64,000 nt of DNA from Rotaria sp. Silwood1 (taxonomy: Eukaryota; Rotifera; Eurotatoria; Philodinida; Philodinidae), in NCBI GenBank assembly GCA_905250075.1, contig CAJNOP010000134.1:1-64000 (forward strand). The letters run 5' to 3'. The notes under the pieces were generated by a model. That model searched no databases and was not told where the DNA came from. It worked only from the letters and a program-made list of their open reading frames with translations. Shown here piece by piece: positions 34,474 to 47,238 of the stretch (position 1 is its first letter; every line of letters begins with the position of its first letter). Both the position numbers and the translations under genes were made by a program.

Positions 34474-34750
34474 TAAGTAATGTACAGAACTGGATTTTAG
34501 TTTTCGAAACAGAGCAAACTTTTCTCTATCGATTGATGTATATTAAAAATAACAATTCTAGTTAAAAATAACATGAAAGCATGAGAGAAACAAAAGAAAA
34601 ATATTTTTGATACTTTTCTTTTCAACAAATCAATCAAATTATGTATTGAGTTGGCTTTATTTTTTTCATATTATATTAACTAAATTTTTACAAGTTTTAA
34701 TTAGAATAGATGATGCGATCGATTCATGACAGTTGACTAGCGTTTAGTAT
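34474..34750. repeat. diverged inverted repeat, left copy
   Basis: This segment, just upstream of the small four-exon gene, matches 36735-37262 in reverse complement at about 80 percent by eye (shared ATATTTTTGATACTTTTCTT and CAGTTGACTAGCG). The right copy carries an extra insert of about 240 bp. It may be an old element or an inverted duplication of the gene's upstream region. Confidence 0.7.
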
Positions 34751-36734
34751 TAGGAAACGCATTCTTAGTTCACTTGTAAGGCGGCAAAAATGAAAAATTC
34801 AAGTAAATTTCCCTCGTTTATTTGTCGATAGTTTGAGAAAGCTCGAAAAATCGGTCATAAATAGAAACTTTTTATTTCGATTGCATCACTCTTTGGTTGC
34901 AAAAAATGTTTCAAAAACTGCAATGAATGACAAAGTATCATTTTGACCTTGAATTTACTTTTTCTGTAGATATTGCCAAATTTCAAGTTCAGTTAGTTTG
35001 GGAACTTTTTTTGCAAATATGATATTCTGAATATTCTAAATGTAAACTTTGTGATGTTCAAACGTATGATTTTTCATGCTTTAATATGTAGATAAATATT
35101 AAAATCTATTCACAATTAAATATTTCTCTTACGTGCAAAAAATAAAGATTTCTCCTTAATTTGATTAAGTATTGACAAAAATTGATTGAAGGCTTTCGTT
35201 TAACAAATTCATTTTTTTATAACTATTCTATTAATACTGCTTCAATGTGGTTTAAATTTTTGTTGATCAATTATGAATAAAATATTTTTCTAAGCTAGTG
35301 CAAACATTTAATTATGTATGGTACCGTTTTCCTTAGATATGTTAATGAGTTTTTACGTTTTTTTTTTTGTTTAATATTTTAAACCTGTTTCTCCACGTTT
35401 GATTGTGGTATTAAGCACATTCTACAGATAAAATAGACAGTTTAAGATATGGTGACTCGTTGAGTGCTACGTAAGACTATTTGAAGGCGCACTTATTTCA
35501 ATATCCTTACACGTATGCTGCTGCTCTGAAAGTCTTATATTTCGTGCCCTTGCATATAGGCTTTGACTCTTGCGCCGTTATAGCTATTGCCTTAACTCAA
35601 TTCCGTAATTCATATGTGCTTATCCTTGTACCCTTATATCTGTATGCTTAACTGCATATGGTTACACTGGCAGTTTTCATGAGTTAAGAAATTGAACCTA
35701 AGAATGTATGTTAAAAGAAAAAAAAAGAAAACAATAAAAACGAATAGCTATAATTATGGTCTTTATTACTTGTGAATCATGCTTAAAGAACACGTAAGAA
35801 GCTGTAAGTGATAAAATGTATTATTTATTGAATGAATTTTAGAAAAAAACCAAGTCGAATATTATGAAGACAATAAAAAAAAACACTAACCAATTATCTA
35901 AGAGTTAAATTCTATTTAATAACCGAGCTATACTGAGCATATATTGAACGCAGTAAATCAGTACCAAAAACAGAAGTAATTCGAATTACTTAAAAGATGT
36001 TATTGTCTTTAAATCTATATAGATCTGTGAACGCTATGCAAGTTTTGAAAAAATTACGTATTTTTGTAACTTGTCTAAAATTTCGTAATAACGCCGCTTT
36101 ATCTATAGTACTTCGTTTGAATGGCATAATCGCCAAACCTTAACTAGTATACACAAGTTTATTACATATTTGGTCTACCTGTACATTTTTCTTTTATTTC
36201 TTTCCTCTCTGACTGTTTCTCTTTTCTGTCATATAAGTTAAAACTATTACTAAATGATCATTCGTCACTGCATGATACTGATTGATTGATATGTGGATGT
36301 TACCTTGATCAAAAGAGCTTATTTAATATAAATAAAAATTCAGGTAATAGCTTTTTTTAAAATAAATCATTGGATAATAGAGAGGAATCAAAGCTCGAAT
36401 TCAAGAGATAAAAGTGAGGAAGACAACCGTAATTCTATAAAAAAAAGAAAAAAAACTATACTAGTTTGTATTTATAGCTGTTTATTGTTGAAAAAACATG
36501 TTTTTAGATATTCGTTATGACTCCTCATATAGTAGATACTGATATATCGAGACGTTTTAACGACCATGTCAGATGATAAACGCTTTGCAACATGAGTGAA
36601 GCATGAAAACGAAAAAAAAATGTGATGACTACAGTTTTTTTGCCGTAAATTATATAGAAATAAGCAAGAAAAATTCAATCGAAATTTATATTTCGGATGC
36701 CTTGTAAATAGACTAAGAGGTTGCTTACTAATTC
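34751..36734. other. AT-rich interval between inverted copies
   Basis: No gene, RNA or repeat that I can support. The frame at 36472-36678 looks random. Confidence 0.45.
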
Positions 36735-37262
36735 ATGGCGCTAGTCAACTGTTATTAATTGATTGAACCACTTATTCAAACTAAAACTTGTTAAAATTTA
36801 GTTCATTTACTATGAAAAAAGTAAAAAAACACCTCAATCAATAACTTGGTCGATTTGTTGAAAAGAAAAGTATCAAAAATATTTTTGTTTCTTTCATGCT
36901 ATCATGTTACTCTTAGCTAGAATTTTTATTTTGATATAAGAATGATAGTGAAATTATACATTTCAATTCCAGTTATTCATCTTTTTAAAGAATTTTCGTT
37001 CATTCTTGTCGATAAAAAAAATCGAGATAGACAAACTTGAATAAAGGAATCGAACAATCTCTATTTTATTTTCATCTGAAGATCGTTTTCATGAAGAAAT
37101 TTAGTTTTTTTTCTAAAATTTACCACAATCATAAGTGTCAAGGGCAAAGTTAGGAAAAAAAATTATAATGACTCGCGAAACAAAAAAAAAGCAAAGCAAA
37201 GCTGGATATAGAGAAAAGTTTTGTCTACTTCAAAATCTAAAATCCAGCTTTGTATGTCACTG
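36735..37262. repeat. diverged inverted repeat, right copy
   Basis: Reverse-complement partner of 34474-34750. Matching blocks are 36735-36950 and 37205-37262 (AGAGAAAAGTTT...AAAATCCAG), separated by unmatched sequence. Confidence 0.7.
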
Positions 37263-37363
37263 AGAATTTGAGTTATTGATAATTTCCGGAAAGCAGCATT
37301 GATATTATATTAGTAAAAAAGCAAACTACGACCCTTGATTTAAGTTTTACAGAATCAACTCAC

Positions 37364-37457
37364 TTTTATTGGATTGATTGCAACGATGGTCGTTCTCAGA
37401 TGATTGACTTGAAACGAATGTTGGTGGTTTTATAGGTGAATCGTGTCGCCTAGGTAT
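37364..37457 (-). CDS. candidate internal exon, unknown protein
   Basis: Bounded by acceptor TTTTGTAAG and a strong donor AAAA|GTGAGT, it encodes IPRRHDSPIKPPTFVSSQSS and about ten more residues, a Pro/Ser/Arg-rich piece with no stop. No partner exons were found, so support is only local. Confidence 0.3.
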
Positions 37458-38386
37458 CTTACAAAATATAAGAGAAAGAGAGAAAAAAAAGGAAGAAAGC
37501 GAGGTTATTTTTGTTAGAAAGCAGGATGCTGACGTTTATCACTTATTATAAGGACTACGCTCATATAGTAGAATTGGCTAATTATGTTTGTCTCTAAGCT
37601 ATTCGTATATCTATCAATGATGTGTCAATACAAGGCTTTTACTATAGTTGTACTATAGACAAGAGTAGAAACACATCGTTATTTATCAAACAGACTTGTT
37701 ATGTCGTTTACAATGTAAAAGAAAGAGGCAAAAAAACACTCTATTTATTCGGTGTCAATTCATGGCCAAGCCATTATATATCAATTATTCAAACATCACG
37801 ATCATTAACCAAAAAAATTGATAACTATAATCAAATTGCATATACACCTTCGTACTCGAAAATAGAAAAGAAAAAATAAATACAGATTGTTAGATAGTAA
37901 AATGTAATATTTTATCAATTATGTGATCAATGTCGAACTAACAATGATAACCTTGAAGCTGTTAATATTCATTACGATTAAAATGAAGAGTTGTCAAATA
38001 AATTGTTTTGATATACACTTAAGAGAATGATATGTCAGAAAGAGTCTTTTTCAAATTCTATGATTATTGGCCGTAATTTTTGTCGTTTTATCAGTCATCT
38101 ACCTGTAATTATTTAGTATTATTTCAAGGCTAAATTAATACTGTCTGAAAAAACAGCACGTATGACAAATACAGATAACATGTTAGTTATGTAAAATTAC
38201 AGCAGATTTTGTTTGTTCACTGAACAATACATCTTTTTTAAAATTATGTTAGTGTATGTAACACTCGAAGTGCTTGCATGATGAAAAAAAGAAATGGATA
38301 CGTTGAAGCAAAACACTGTATGACTGAACCTAAGCGTTACACTATATGCCACCGATTGTAATATTGAATGCCGATTCGTGATTGTA
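37458..38386. other. non-genic stretch
   Basis: The 85-codon frame at 37622-37879 has no start context, splice sites or recognised motif. I see nothing else. Confidence 0.35.
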
Positions 38387-38485
38387 GGGATGGGTGTGGG
38401 TGTGGGTGTGGGTTGGTGCGGGTGTGGGTGTGGGTTGGTGTGGGTGGGTACTCGTGAAGAGATATTAACACCCACACCCACACTC
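38387..38485. repeat. paired telomere-like tract, longest G arm
   Basis: About 60 bp of nearly pure GGGTGT/GGGTGC units, then a spacer of about 20 bp, then ACACCCACACCCACACTCA. The best preserved G arm in the window. Confidence 0.9.
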
Positions 38486-39177
38486 AGTTTGTGAAAGTAC
38501 AAATCTTCTCAAACCTCACTCTCAATCTTACACCCGCAGATCACTCTCATTCTTGTTTTCGACATTTTTTCTATCTACCAAAGTTGAGTTTAATCTGGAT
38601 GTGGATGAATATGTGATTTGAAAAACTGATTATACCATTGAGCTTTCACTTTGAACTGAAAATTTTGTTCATTTATTTTCAACACTAATTCATTGAAACA
38701 GGACGATTGCGCTTCTGTAGACTTAGCTGCTAGCACAAATACTTGGAAAACCAAATATTTGATTGACTTATCCTGTAAGGTCTTATCTGCAAAAAAATCA
38801 TTATTTTTAGACTCTCTTAGCATAAATAACAGAATAATCGTTCTATTGGTCGACGCATTCAAAAAGCGGACGCAGAGTAATTATCTTTTAGTTAGTTATC
38901 TTTTGAAATTGCAGTCTGTTAATTTGCATGAAGTATTCTGCTGTATATGCTATCAAAGCACAAGGAGAAAAGAGAGAGAAAAGATAAGAAGCTGAAATGA
39001 CTAGTCATTGTTTTGGTGAATCCAACAATCAATAACAGAAATCTTATCAATGAGACAAACCATGTTGCTTTATATTAAAGTGAAAACTTTTTTGCGCAAT
39101 AGAATGTAATTTCTCTGTCGGTGAGATCGAAAATAGGAAATAGAAGAAGATGAATAGGTGGTATGTGCCATTTCTAG
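38486..39177. other. spacer with weak coding-like frames
   Basis: Overlapping frames on both strands at 38590-38995 show no family. They may be a gene relic. Confidence 0.3.
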
Positions 39178-39732
39178 ATGGAAACATTTACGAACGAAGT
39201 CGAATCCCATGTCGTAGACAAATGGATGAATTCTTGCAGCGAAGTGACCATCAAATGTGAATCATTCTACACTGCAACATTGAACAGTTCTGCAAAAAAT
39301 GAAACACCAATCATTGCATCCATCTCTGAAGATGTGTCCACTCATGATACAGTAGCATTAACTCATGACGAAACTGGAAATTCGAAAAGTGTTAATACGT
39401 CAGAGTATCAAACGGCTGAATTCACTGTTGCTGTTCTTGATTTAAACAGTAAGATTTCAGGGGCTGAACGAACAACAATAAGGGATTATTTCAAGGATAA
39501 ATTTGTGCTCAGAGGTATCATGACGCCCAATGTCATACAATCCTTTCTGTGGATCCTACCGGAAAAGATCAGATTTGATATTGAAGTAATGCCAAAAATC
39601 AGTGTTTCCTATAGAAAAAATAGTCGAACACGATCTGGATTTCATTGGGATCTTTATTGGCAGATTATGCAGGAAAAGATCCACTCACTTCCTGTTGGTT
39701 CCAATTATCGAAATCGCCCAATTTTTTCTCTT
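39178..39732 (+). CDS. unknown protein fragment cut off by a telomere-like tract
   Basis: An uninterrupted frame of about 185 codons starts METFTNEVESHVVDKWMNSC, preceded by ATTTCTAG (a possible acceptor). The peptide has normal acidic/Ser/Thr-rich composition followed by a folded-looking part (AVLDLNSKISGAERTTIRDY, PKISVSYRKNSRTRSGFHWD). It runs straight into the paired telomere-like tract at 39733 with no stop before it. I do not recognise the family. Either the gene was broken at this point, or the tract was inserted into it. No continuation is evident after 39797. Confidence 0.55.
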
Positions 39733-39797
39733 GGAGGGTGTGGGTGTGGGCTTATTCAAGTGACTACTGACCCACACCCACACCCATCCAGACCCTC
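39733..39797. repeat. paired telomere-like tract at the end of a reading frame
   Basis: G arm GGAGGGTGTGGGTGTGGG, C arm CCCACACCCACACCC followed by ATCCAGACCCTCC. The outer bases GGAGGGT / ACCCTCC also pair. It forms the abrupt end of the 39178 reading frame. Confidence 0.9.
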
Positions 39798-40317
39798 CAT
39801 CTTTGTGTTATAACAATGTGTAGGGTATGTTAGTTGTCTAGAAAATGTCTGATCTGTGCGGCTTAAACCCTGGAACAAGTCAGAGAATTTGATCAGATTT
39901 AAGCCTAAAATTTGTTGAGTCAATGTGCAAGAAATCATACCCAACTTTACCTCTGGCTGCATGCAGGATTTCAAGTCATGATAGAGTAAATATAGATGCA
40001 TTCAGTGAGATCGATTGATTTTTTTGAATAATTAGTCGTCTCATTAACTAGTCAACAGACCTTTTTGTGACGTTTAATTACTAGTATTGTCACTGTCTTA
40101 GTGATCTTTCTTTCATCTATTCAATAAAAAAGGAAAGAAGAGAATGCCAAGTTATTGTATTACTTTTTTATTCGTTGCAAACAATAAAAATCTGGATTGT
40201 TATCTGAATCATGCTGCTGACGAATACTCAAGACATCTTTAAAGAGCTTAGTCACCTTTTGAAAAAAGGATTTTAGTTACACGATGTGGATACCATGAAA
40301 AAATTAACGAAAAATTA
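39798..40317. other. spacer
   Basis: Nothing recognisable. Confidence 0.4.
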
Positions 40318-40356
40318 GGGGCGTGGGTATGGTTGCGACTAGAGAGATCCCACAAC
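40318..40356. repeat. short degenerate telomere-like pair
   Basis: GGGGCGTGGGTATGG, then ATCCCACAAC after about 20 bp. A weak example of the same G-then-C layout. Confidence 0.5.
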
Positions 40357-40633
40357 GACATCCTGTAAGAATAAGTTGAACAGATAACCTACACTTCCAG
40401 CTATCGTTCATTCTCTTGCAAAAAAATAACTTACGAAAAGACGACGAGTTTTTTATGCGGTTAATGAGAATCGGTGTTTCAAAGGTGAGAAAAAATGACA
40501 CTTATATAGCGCACAGTTAATAACTTGTGTAAACATACTCATTCACAAGCATTTATTTTATACATGCATAATGTTCCAGCGCGAATATAATATTAGTCAG
40601 ATACGTGAATGTTTTTTATTATGCAAAACTGTG

Positions 40634-40639
40634 TTTATT
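40634..40639 (-). terminator. polyadenylation signal of the UNC-93-like gene
   Basis: AATAAA on the minus strand about a dozen bases after the UNC-93-like stop codon. Confidence 0.55.
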
Positions 40640-40651
40640 CTCTGGTAGTTC

Positions 40652-43050
40652 TCACGATGGTGATACTTGATTATTCTTAGCATTCTTTTCTTTTTCTTCA
40701 GTTGTTTGCCATCGATACTCGGCCAATGCATAACCACTGATTCCTACTGAAAGAGATACAAGGAGAATAATAAGAGTGATTCGAGTACGTATACGAGGAA
40801 GAAGGATATAGAAGAAAGCAAAACCAGCCGACTCCCAAAGACGATAATTTGAAAATGCCGCTTCGTTATTGTCAGTAAATAAGACGCCGTACAAAGCACT
40901 AGTCTGTGATTGCCAAACGGCATCGGCCACTCCCCAAAAGCCAGCTATGATAAAAAGAACGACTATTTGATCAGCCAAAGGTCGCCAAACAAGCATGGTG
41001 ATTATCATTGCATAACTGATCAGTGTAGCAATTGCAAAGCATGGCCAACGTCCAACTACTTTAACTAGTTGACCAAAAACGAAACTACCAATAGAATCAC
41101 ATACTCCAAAGGCAATCATGATAAGGCCGACGTATTTAGCATTGATCGCGCACGAAACAAAAGCCTAATCATAAAATTGGACAAATCATTTACCATTTGT
41201 AGTAAGAAAAATACGAGCACTCACTTGAGTAAATTGAGCAAAAAGAAATGTTAGTTCAAGACCTGCCCATATAGTCATTGGAATGAGAAGAAGTTGATTG
41301 ATATGACGCATGTGTTTGATAGTTGAGATGAGTAATTTCACAGAGTTACGAAGCATAACCGAAATTTGATCTATAAGATATCAATGAAAATTTTAGAAAA
41401 CACATAGAAGTATATCCTACCACGAGATGCTATACGTCGTTGATCAAGTAAAATGACTAAAGTAAGTATTGAACAAATACCTATGCAAACGTAAATTATG
41501 CAAAGAATATCAATCTAAAGCAAGGTTCTTTTTAAAGACATCGAATCAAATATTTAAGTCATACTGTTCTTCGATCAATCTTGTTAACAACTTCTGAACT
41601 CTGGTATTCTTGTTCACTGAAATCAGCTCCACACTTGTCATACGTTTTGAATAGTAACAGCGTATTGTTTTTTGTTCCATTGATAGTAGAAGGTGCTTTG
41701 TTTTCTGGTTTAAGTACTAAATATGATATCATATTGCCCCAAATCTGACCTGTGTAGTGATATGAAGACAAAACAAAACAAAAATATCGTGTGTATGTAA
41801 AAGACAAGAATAACAGACATGATTGAAAGAACGTGAAGAAGATCCCAAAAAATCGATTGATAATTGCATTCTTGTCGAGATTCTTTTCAGAAGCATAAAC
41901 AGAACCTGAATCGGTTAGATAACTACCTTTTGATGTCCATAAAGGAGCAGCAGAAAGGCCGACAAGTGCAGCAGCTGTAAATGAAAGAATCAGTGATCAA
42001 AGTAATCAAAGAATTTCTTACTTGGATACATTAAATACGCTTTCGGATAGTAATTGGCAGCTATAAAAAGAACATAGCTAAAAAAAGAGAGTTTATATAT
42101 AGTCACTAAAGACAACAGGTTTCTCTTTTCACCCTCTTCTCTAAAAAAAATCAATAATCGCGATTGTTCTTTTATTGTTATATATCATTCGTAAAATGTG
42201 CACATCGGTCTTTTTTCTGGTCTCACGTCATTCCTGTTGTTGTGTAAATTATTTATCAATGTCTACTATTCGATAGAATAGAGAACGTGCTACATAACTG
42301 ACTATTTTCTATTCAAAGCTGATACTGAAAATATGTCAAAAAATAGATCTTTATACGGGACAATATGATGTATTAGTTTAATCGTACATGAGAATTCCTA
42401 CGATGTTATTTACCGCGTTTGTTTCGCTGTAAACTTCAATACTCATTAACACTCGTGTTTCACAAAAACAGATTTTTCTTCGGAAAAAAACCGAGAAGAC
42501 AATCGAAATCATGGATTTTCACAGGGAATAAAGTATACAAAAAAGAAAATTTTAATCTTGTGTTTCTACTGTGAAAATGGTGAGACATGGAAAGACAGAT
42601 AGTTGTTCCAATAGTTATTTTAGTAGCTGCATGTATGTACCATAAAAAATTGAATGATGGAACTGAAAATTGAATTTTGAAGCAACTAGAAATATGTATT
42701 AATACTTACGGTACTTGAGAAATCACTAAAGTCCATTTAAGACCAAAGATCGACATCAATGGATGTGGTAAAAATATGGATGAAATGATAAGAAAAACAT
42801 ATATGATCGATGATGAATTGACACCAATATTGGCTTCTGTATTGAGTGAACTTTGAAGATTTTGCATACCATTGAATGCAGTAAATTGAAGTAGAAATGC
42901 AACGCTGATCACCAATAAATTTTTGTATGTTCGAAAACATAATCGTTGTTGTTCTTCTGGTGAAGTTGATTCATTATTAGTAACAACATCATCATTGATG
43001 AGCGTTCGACCTGTTTGTATTTCCAACTCAACATTTGAAACCACTGACAT
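40652..43050 (-). CDS. UNC-93-like major-facilitator membrane protein, 7 exons, about 496 residues
   Basis: Exons 43050-42710, 42077-42022, 41974-41819, 41749-41565, 41514-41421, 41370-41225 and 41164-40652 have GT-AG borders and total 1491 nt, closing in frame at TGA. The first hydrophobic helix region (KNLLVISVAFLLQFTAFNGM) with QNLQSSLN, AALVGLSAAPLWTSKGSYLT, FFGIFFTFFQ and IMIAFGVCDSIGSFVFGQLV are hallmarks of the UNC-93 family, proteins of about 11-12 membrane passes. The extracellular loop between helices carries NGT and other Asn sites. Nematode UNC-93 regulates a two-pore K channel; UNC93A function in animals is less clear. The length is close to family norm (about 460-500). All exons are intact. 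I chose MSVVSNVELE as start because longer upstream readings lack conservation. Confidence 0.88.
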
Positions 43051-44039
43051 GTTGCAATTATAGAAGTAATGTGCACAGAAAGAGCCGATGATGATCGTTT
43101 GGAACCAGATAAAATCACACACTTGCTCGTCGTGTAAGAGAAAAGAAAAGATTTACTTATAATGACAAATATACAGTCGTTTCCCTCGACTACATATGCG
43201 TCTACATGAAGTAACCTTTGATAGAACAGATAAGACTGGTTGTTCGATGTGCCATTATGGTTGTGAAAAAAGAATGAGCTCGTGAAAATGTCTTTCGTAG
43301 ATGAGCTATGTCCCTGGAAGGTCACGATTGCGTGAGGATGAATATATGCACCTTTCATTGTAAAGAAAACAGCGCAGAATAAGACACCTTTAAAAAGAAG
43401 TGTATTGGAACTTCTTCTTTTTCTTACCATTGCTACAGTCATTGATATTAGTGTTTCTTTGTCATTTGTTTCGATTCATACTTCAATCAATACATCAAGT
43501 TTGCAATGAAAAATAATCAGTTCTATTGAGTAGACATGTTTTTATACTAACTGATACAGGAATAATTTTACATGATTGTGCGATCACATATTTTTATCTC
43601 TGCCATCGAAAAATAACGAACAGAATAGAATAGAAAAAATTCTGTAAGATAAAAGAGAGTTAAGAAGAAAAAAACTGAGAAAAGATAATTAACATATAAG
43701 TCTCCTTAGTTCTTAAAAATTTAATGGTTCTTCATATAAATAAAATCAATGCATGAGATTTGTTCATATCGTTATGAGTGTGTCTTTACAATTTGTAATA
43801 CAAGAATATGTTGTATTTATTTTTATTTGGCATTAATCAACATGAAAAAGAAAATAGAATGTTGACAATCGTTATCTCCACCATAGGTAAAATTTGTTAT
43901 TAACCACTTTTATTGAACAGTCTTCAAGAAGCTTTTTTGATGTAATTAAAGATTTGAGTTTTTCAATTCACATCGTATTAACTCCAAAAAATACATAACG
44001 AAGATAAACGACAACTAGTTTGATTAGTTGCCGATGATA
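43051..44039. other. upstream region of the UNC-93-like gene
   Basis: A minus-strand frame at 42909-43442 overlaps exon 1 in another frame and has no recognised family. I take it as chance. The promoter presumably lies here but I cannot point to motifs. Confidence 0.35.
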
Positions 44040-44100
44040 AGAGGGTGGGGGTGTGTATATGAATATTTTCTACACTTACACCCTGATCCACACCCATACT
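44040..44100. repeat. paired telomere-like tract
   Basis: G arm GAGGGTGGGGGTGTGTAT; C arm ACACTTACACCCTGATCCACACCCATACTC. Confidence 0.8.
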
Positions 44101-45340
44101 CAACATTGCAGGTGAAATCAAATACTGTTTTGCATGATAGTGACTTATGTTTAAAAGATTCGTATTTTTTCCAACACCAAAAACTTTCACAATTTCACTT
44201 ACTAATTGCGTAAGACCAAAGCATTCACAATAAAGAAAAAAAAGTTGAATAAGAAAATCTAAAGCAGTCAAGAAGTAATAATCTATGGAAAATATGCCAA
44301 TGTCATTCAAACCTATCTTATGAATAATGAGTAGTGGAGGATTTTTGACTGCGAATGTAGGCGGCTGTGTATGCTAGGTTTGTTTCCACACTTGTCGTAA
44401 TATACAGCCATAATCATACACATCTTCAAGTTAATGTTTTCTATTCGAGGTTCAAAACTATCGACCGAAGCAAGTAAAGAGAGAAGGTGATATTTTTGCC
44501 GTACAATGCAATATTTGCCCAATCACAAGTTTTATAGTTGTTGAGAAAAAAACTAAATAGAGGAGTAGAGAACTTGTCTATCTTATTATTATCATATATA
44601 TTGTTACATTCAGTGTAAATTTTTTAAAGTAAAGCTCAAATTTAGTATGATTAAATCGCGGAATCTGATACGATGCATCATTAAGTATTGATTATGAACA
44701 AAAGTTTTCTTGAAAACCTCGATGAATGCTGAATTATTTTAAAAAAAAAGCTTATCATTTGAAAAGCTATCTTTGTCTCCAAACATAATTGGAAAAAGTC
44801 CATATATTTCTCACTGTTTCAGAACGTTTCGAAAAATGATCAGAATAACTAAATAGAGAAGGGTTTCCAAAAACGCCGAAACAAGTTTCTCTCATCACGA
44901 AAGTTGTATGAAAACTTGCAACAAGTTTTCTTTGGAAAATAAAACGTCAGAATATTCAGAAAAGAATTATTGCATGTTTTCCAGTGGCAAAAGTTTCCTT
45001 CTATTTGAATCTTCAAGCATGAAAGCGAACAAATGGAAACAACAATTAAAATGTTTCAACACCGTTTGCTAAATTCTTGTCTGCTTGAGTACTAGTTCTT
45101 GTAAAATAAAAGGTTTTACTTTCGAAACAATATTTCTGTTATTAGACAAAGAAAACGCTGTAGCATATACGTAAGATTGATAAACTTTGCATGAATACTA
45201 AAAAATGGAAGAAGGTTTAAGTAGCATCTAGTTTATAGGATAAGCTGTAAAAATTTTACAACTTCAGAACAACAGTTTGTGATTATTGATTTCATTCTTA
45301 GTCTAGTTGGAGCGGTAGATTATTCTGTATGCATCTGCAG
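44101..45340. other. AT-rich spacer
   Basis: Nothing recognisable before the stop of the TRAF-like gene. Confidence 0.4.
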
Positions 45341-47238
45341 TTATTCATTAGACTGCTGTTGAGCTCTTCGGTCTTCTTCTTGCTTGATCATCATTTGTTG
45401 AATATGAGTTGGTAGAGCAGGATTGAGACTGAAAGCGTACGGCATCAATCCATCGGGTGTATTTACAAAATCAACCATAATTTTGATGAACATTGTGTCG
45501 TCTTGTACATAATGATTTCCATCCTGTTGAATTATTTTTAATGAAAAAAATTCTGGTATACCTCTGTTTATGTTCATGTCCAATTCAGATCCTTGAAAAC
45601 TATTTGATCTAATATATGGTAGAAATGAATGGATAATATGTCGTTTTGCAGACGTTTGATCGTACAAACAAAAGGTAACTTTATAATTGAATGGAAATTT
45701 GAGATTAGCATCGTTTAAACTTTGCATGAGCTCAAAAAAAATAGACATATGTGTACCACGAGCATTTCCATCACCATTTAAATACAAACGAGCTCTCATT
45801 TTATAACCTATTGGAGATGAAAAAAATGGAGGCGAATAAATTGATGTTTGTCTTTCAGACTGTGCATTTTCTAGAAATTAAGCAAAACAAAATACGTGAA
45901 GAAGAAATAAAGCAAGATTAAAGAAAATTAACACATTGATAACGTTGAAGATTGATTTCATCAATACATCGATAAATTAATCATATATTGTACTCCAGAA
46001 TGGTTAGATTTCATCTTGAATATAATATTCGACTAAATATATATTATTTGTCGATGTTTTTAGAAACCAAATAACATTTTATTATTTGATAGATTTTAAT
46101 GATTGAGTATAAGAACGATTGTTCAACTTACTCATTTTCTCTTGAAAATTTGTAATTTTCCATACCAATGCTCCATCATATGAAACATTTTGCGATTCAT
46201 TGATTATTTCCTGTAGTGATGCAAAAACTCGATTGAGAATGCTTTGATTTTGTTCAATCTCGTCCAGAAAAACATTTGAGGTTTCAACCGATAATTTAAG
46301 TTTTGATAATTCTTTTGTCAATGTTGGAAGCGCGTTTTGAATTCCAAATGATTCATTACTTAGACGTTGTAAGTCATTGTTCAATGTCTCAATGCCATCT
46401 GAAAAAATACTAAGCATTTCATAAAGCCCTTGTAAATGAGTTGTGATTGGATTAGAATCTCCTGCAACTGTTGCTCGAAAAAGATCTTTATGTGCTTGTA
46501 TATCGTTTAACTGTGATAAAATTTCACGAACAACTATGACAGTGACATATTGATGTTGTTCAGTTAAATAATGCTCTTTCATTTTGTTAAGAGTAATCTA
46601 GAGAACAAACATTTTCAGACGTTATATTTAGAGAATATCCATACTGGCTCATTACAACCATAATCTTTGAATATACAATCAACCATCAAATTTTGACATC
46701 CAGAGACTTTATGTTCATTGATGTTGTCAACTGAGTTGAATTCTTCATCACAATATTCACATTTCAAATTTGAATGACACTCATCAAGATGTTCCTTTTG
46801 AAAGAAAAATAATAGAAAGATTCAGAAATAAAGTTAATATAAATAAAGGACTTGATAGTTATGTAAGACACCAGTCCATTGGCAAAAAGAACAATCAATA
46901 GATAGTGATTTCATATCATTTTTGAAACCTTGGTCAGGCATGATCTACCTAAGTCAAATATTTTTTTCTCTTTAATTATAATGAGATATATTACCTCAAT
47001 TCGTGATGTTTCTGATTGACACATTGGACAGTGAATTGTCATTCTTTAAAAAAAAATAATAAAGAATCATGTAATAAATTAATAATAAAACTTGCTCATG
47101 GTGAGCATCGAAACATGATTGACACTGTCGATGACCACACTTTATGAATTGTACAGGATCTCGTAGTATCAATGAACACACAGGACAAATATATTCTGTA
47201 TCAAGAATATGTTTATTTTTTGCATCTAGACCTACCAT
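45341..47238 (-). CDS. TRAF-like protein: RING, TRAF zinc fingers, coiled coil, MATH; 6 exons, 476 residues
   Basis: Exons 47238-47096, 47043-46995, 46944-46852, 46794-46645, 46597-46132 and 45870-45341 total 1431 nt and close in frame. The N terminus has a RING finger (CPVCSLILRDP, CGHRQCQSC, then CPMC across the first intron), followed by TRAF-type zinc fingers (CSFCQWTG, HLDECHSNLKCEYCDEEF, GCQNLMVDCIFKDYGCNEPV), a coiled-coil stretch (about residues 180-290) and a MATH/TRAF-C domain starting YDGALVWKITNF and including SIYSPPFFSSPIGYKMRARL. The family acts as adaptor and E3 ubiquitin ligase in receptor signalling. Intron 1 has a GC donor (GA|GCAAGT) and that choice alone restores phase. 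The tail is Gln/Glu-rich. The frame is intact. Confidence 0.88.

Noticed and set aside
37622..37879. 85-codon plus-strand frame
   Set aside because: No ATG context, no splice borders, no motif. The amino-acid mix fits AT-rich noise.
42909..43442. 177-codon minus-strand frame upstream of and overlapping the UNC-93-like first exon
   Set aside because: It overlaps a well-supported exon in another frame, has no family resemblance, and is probably 5' leader sequence.
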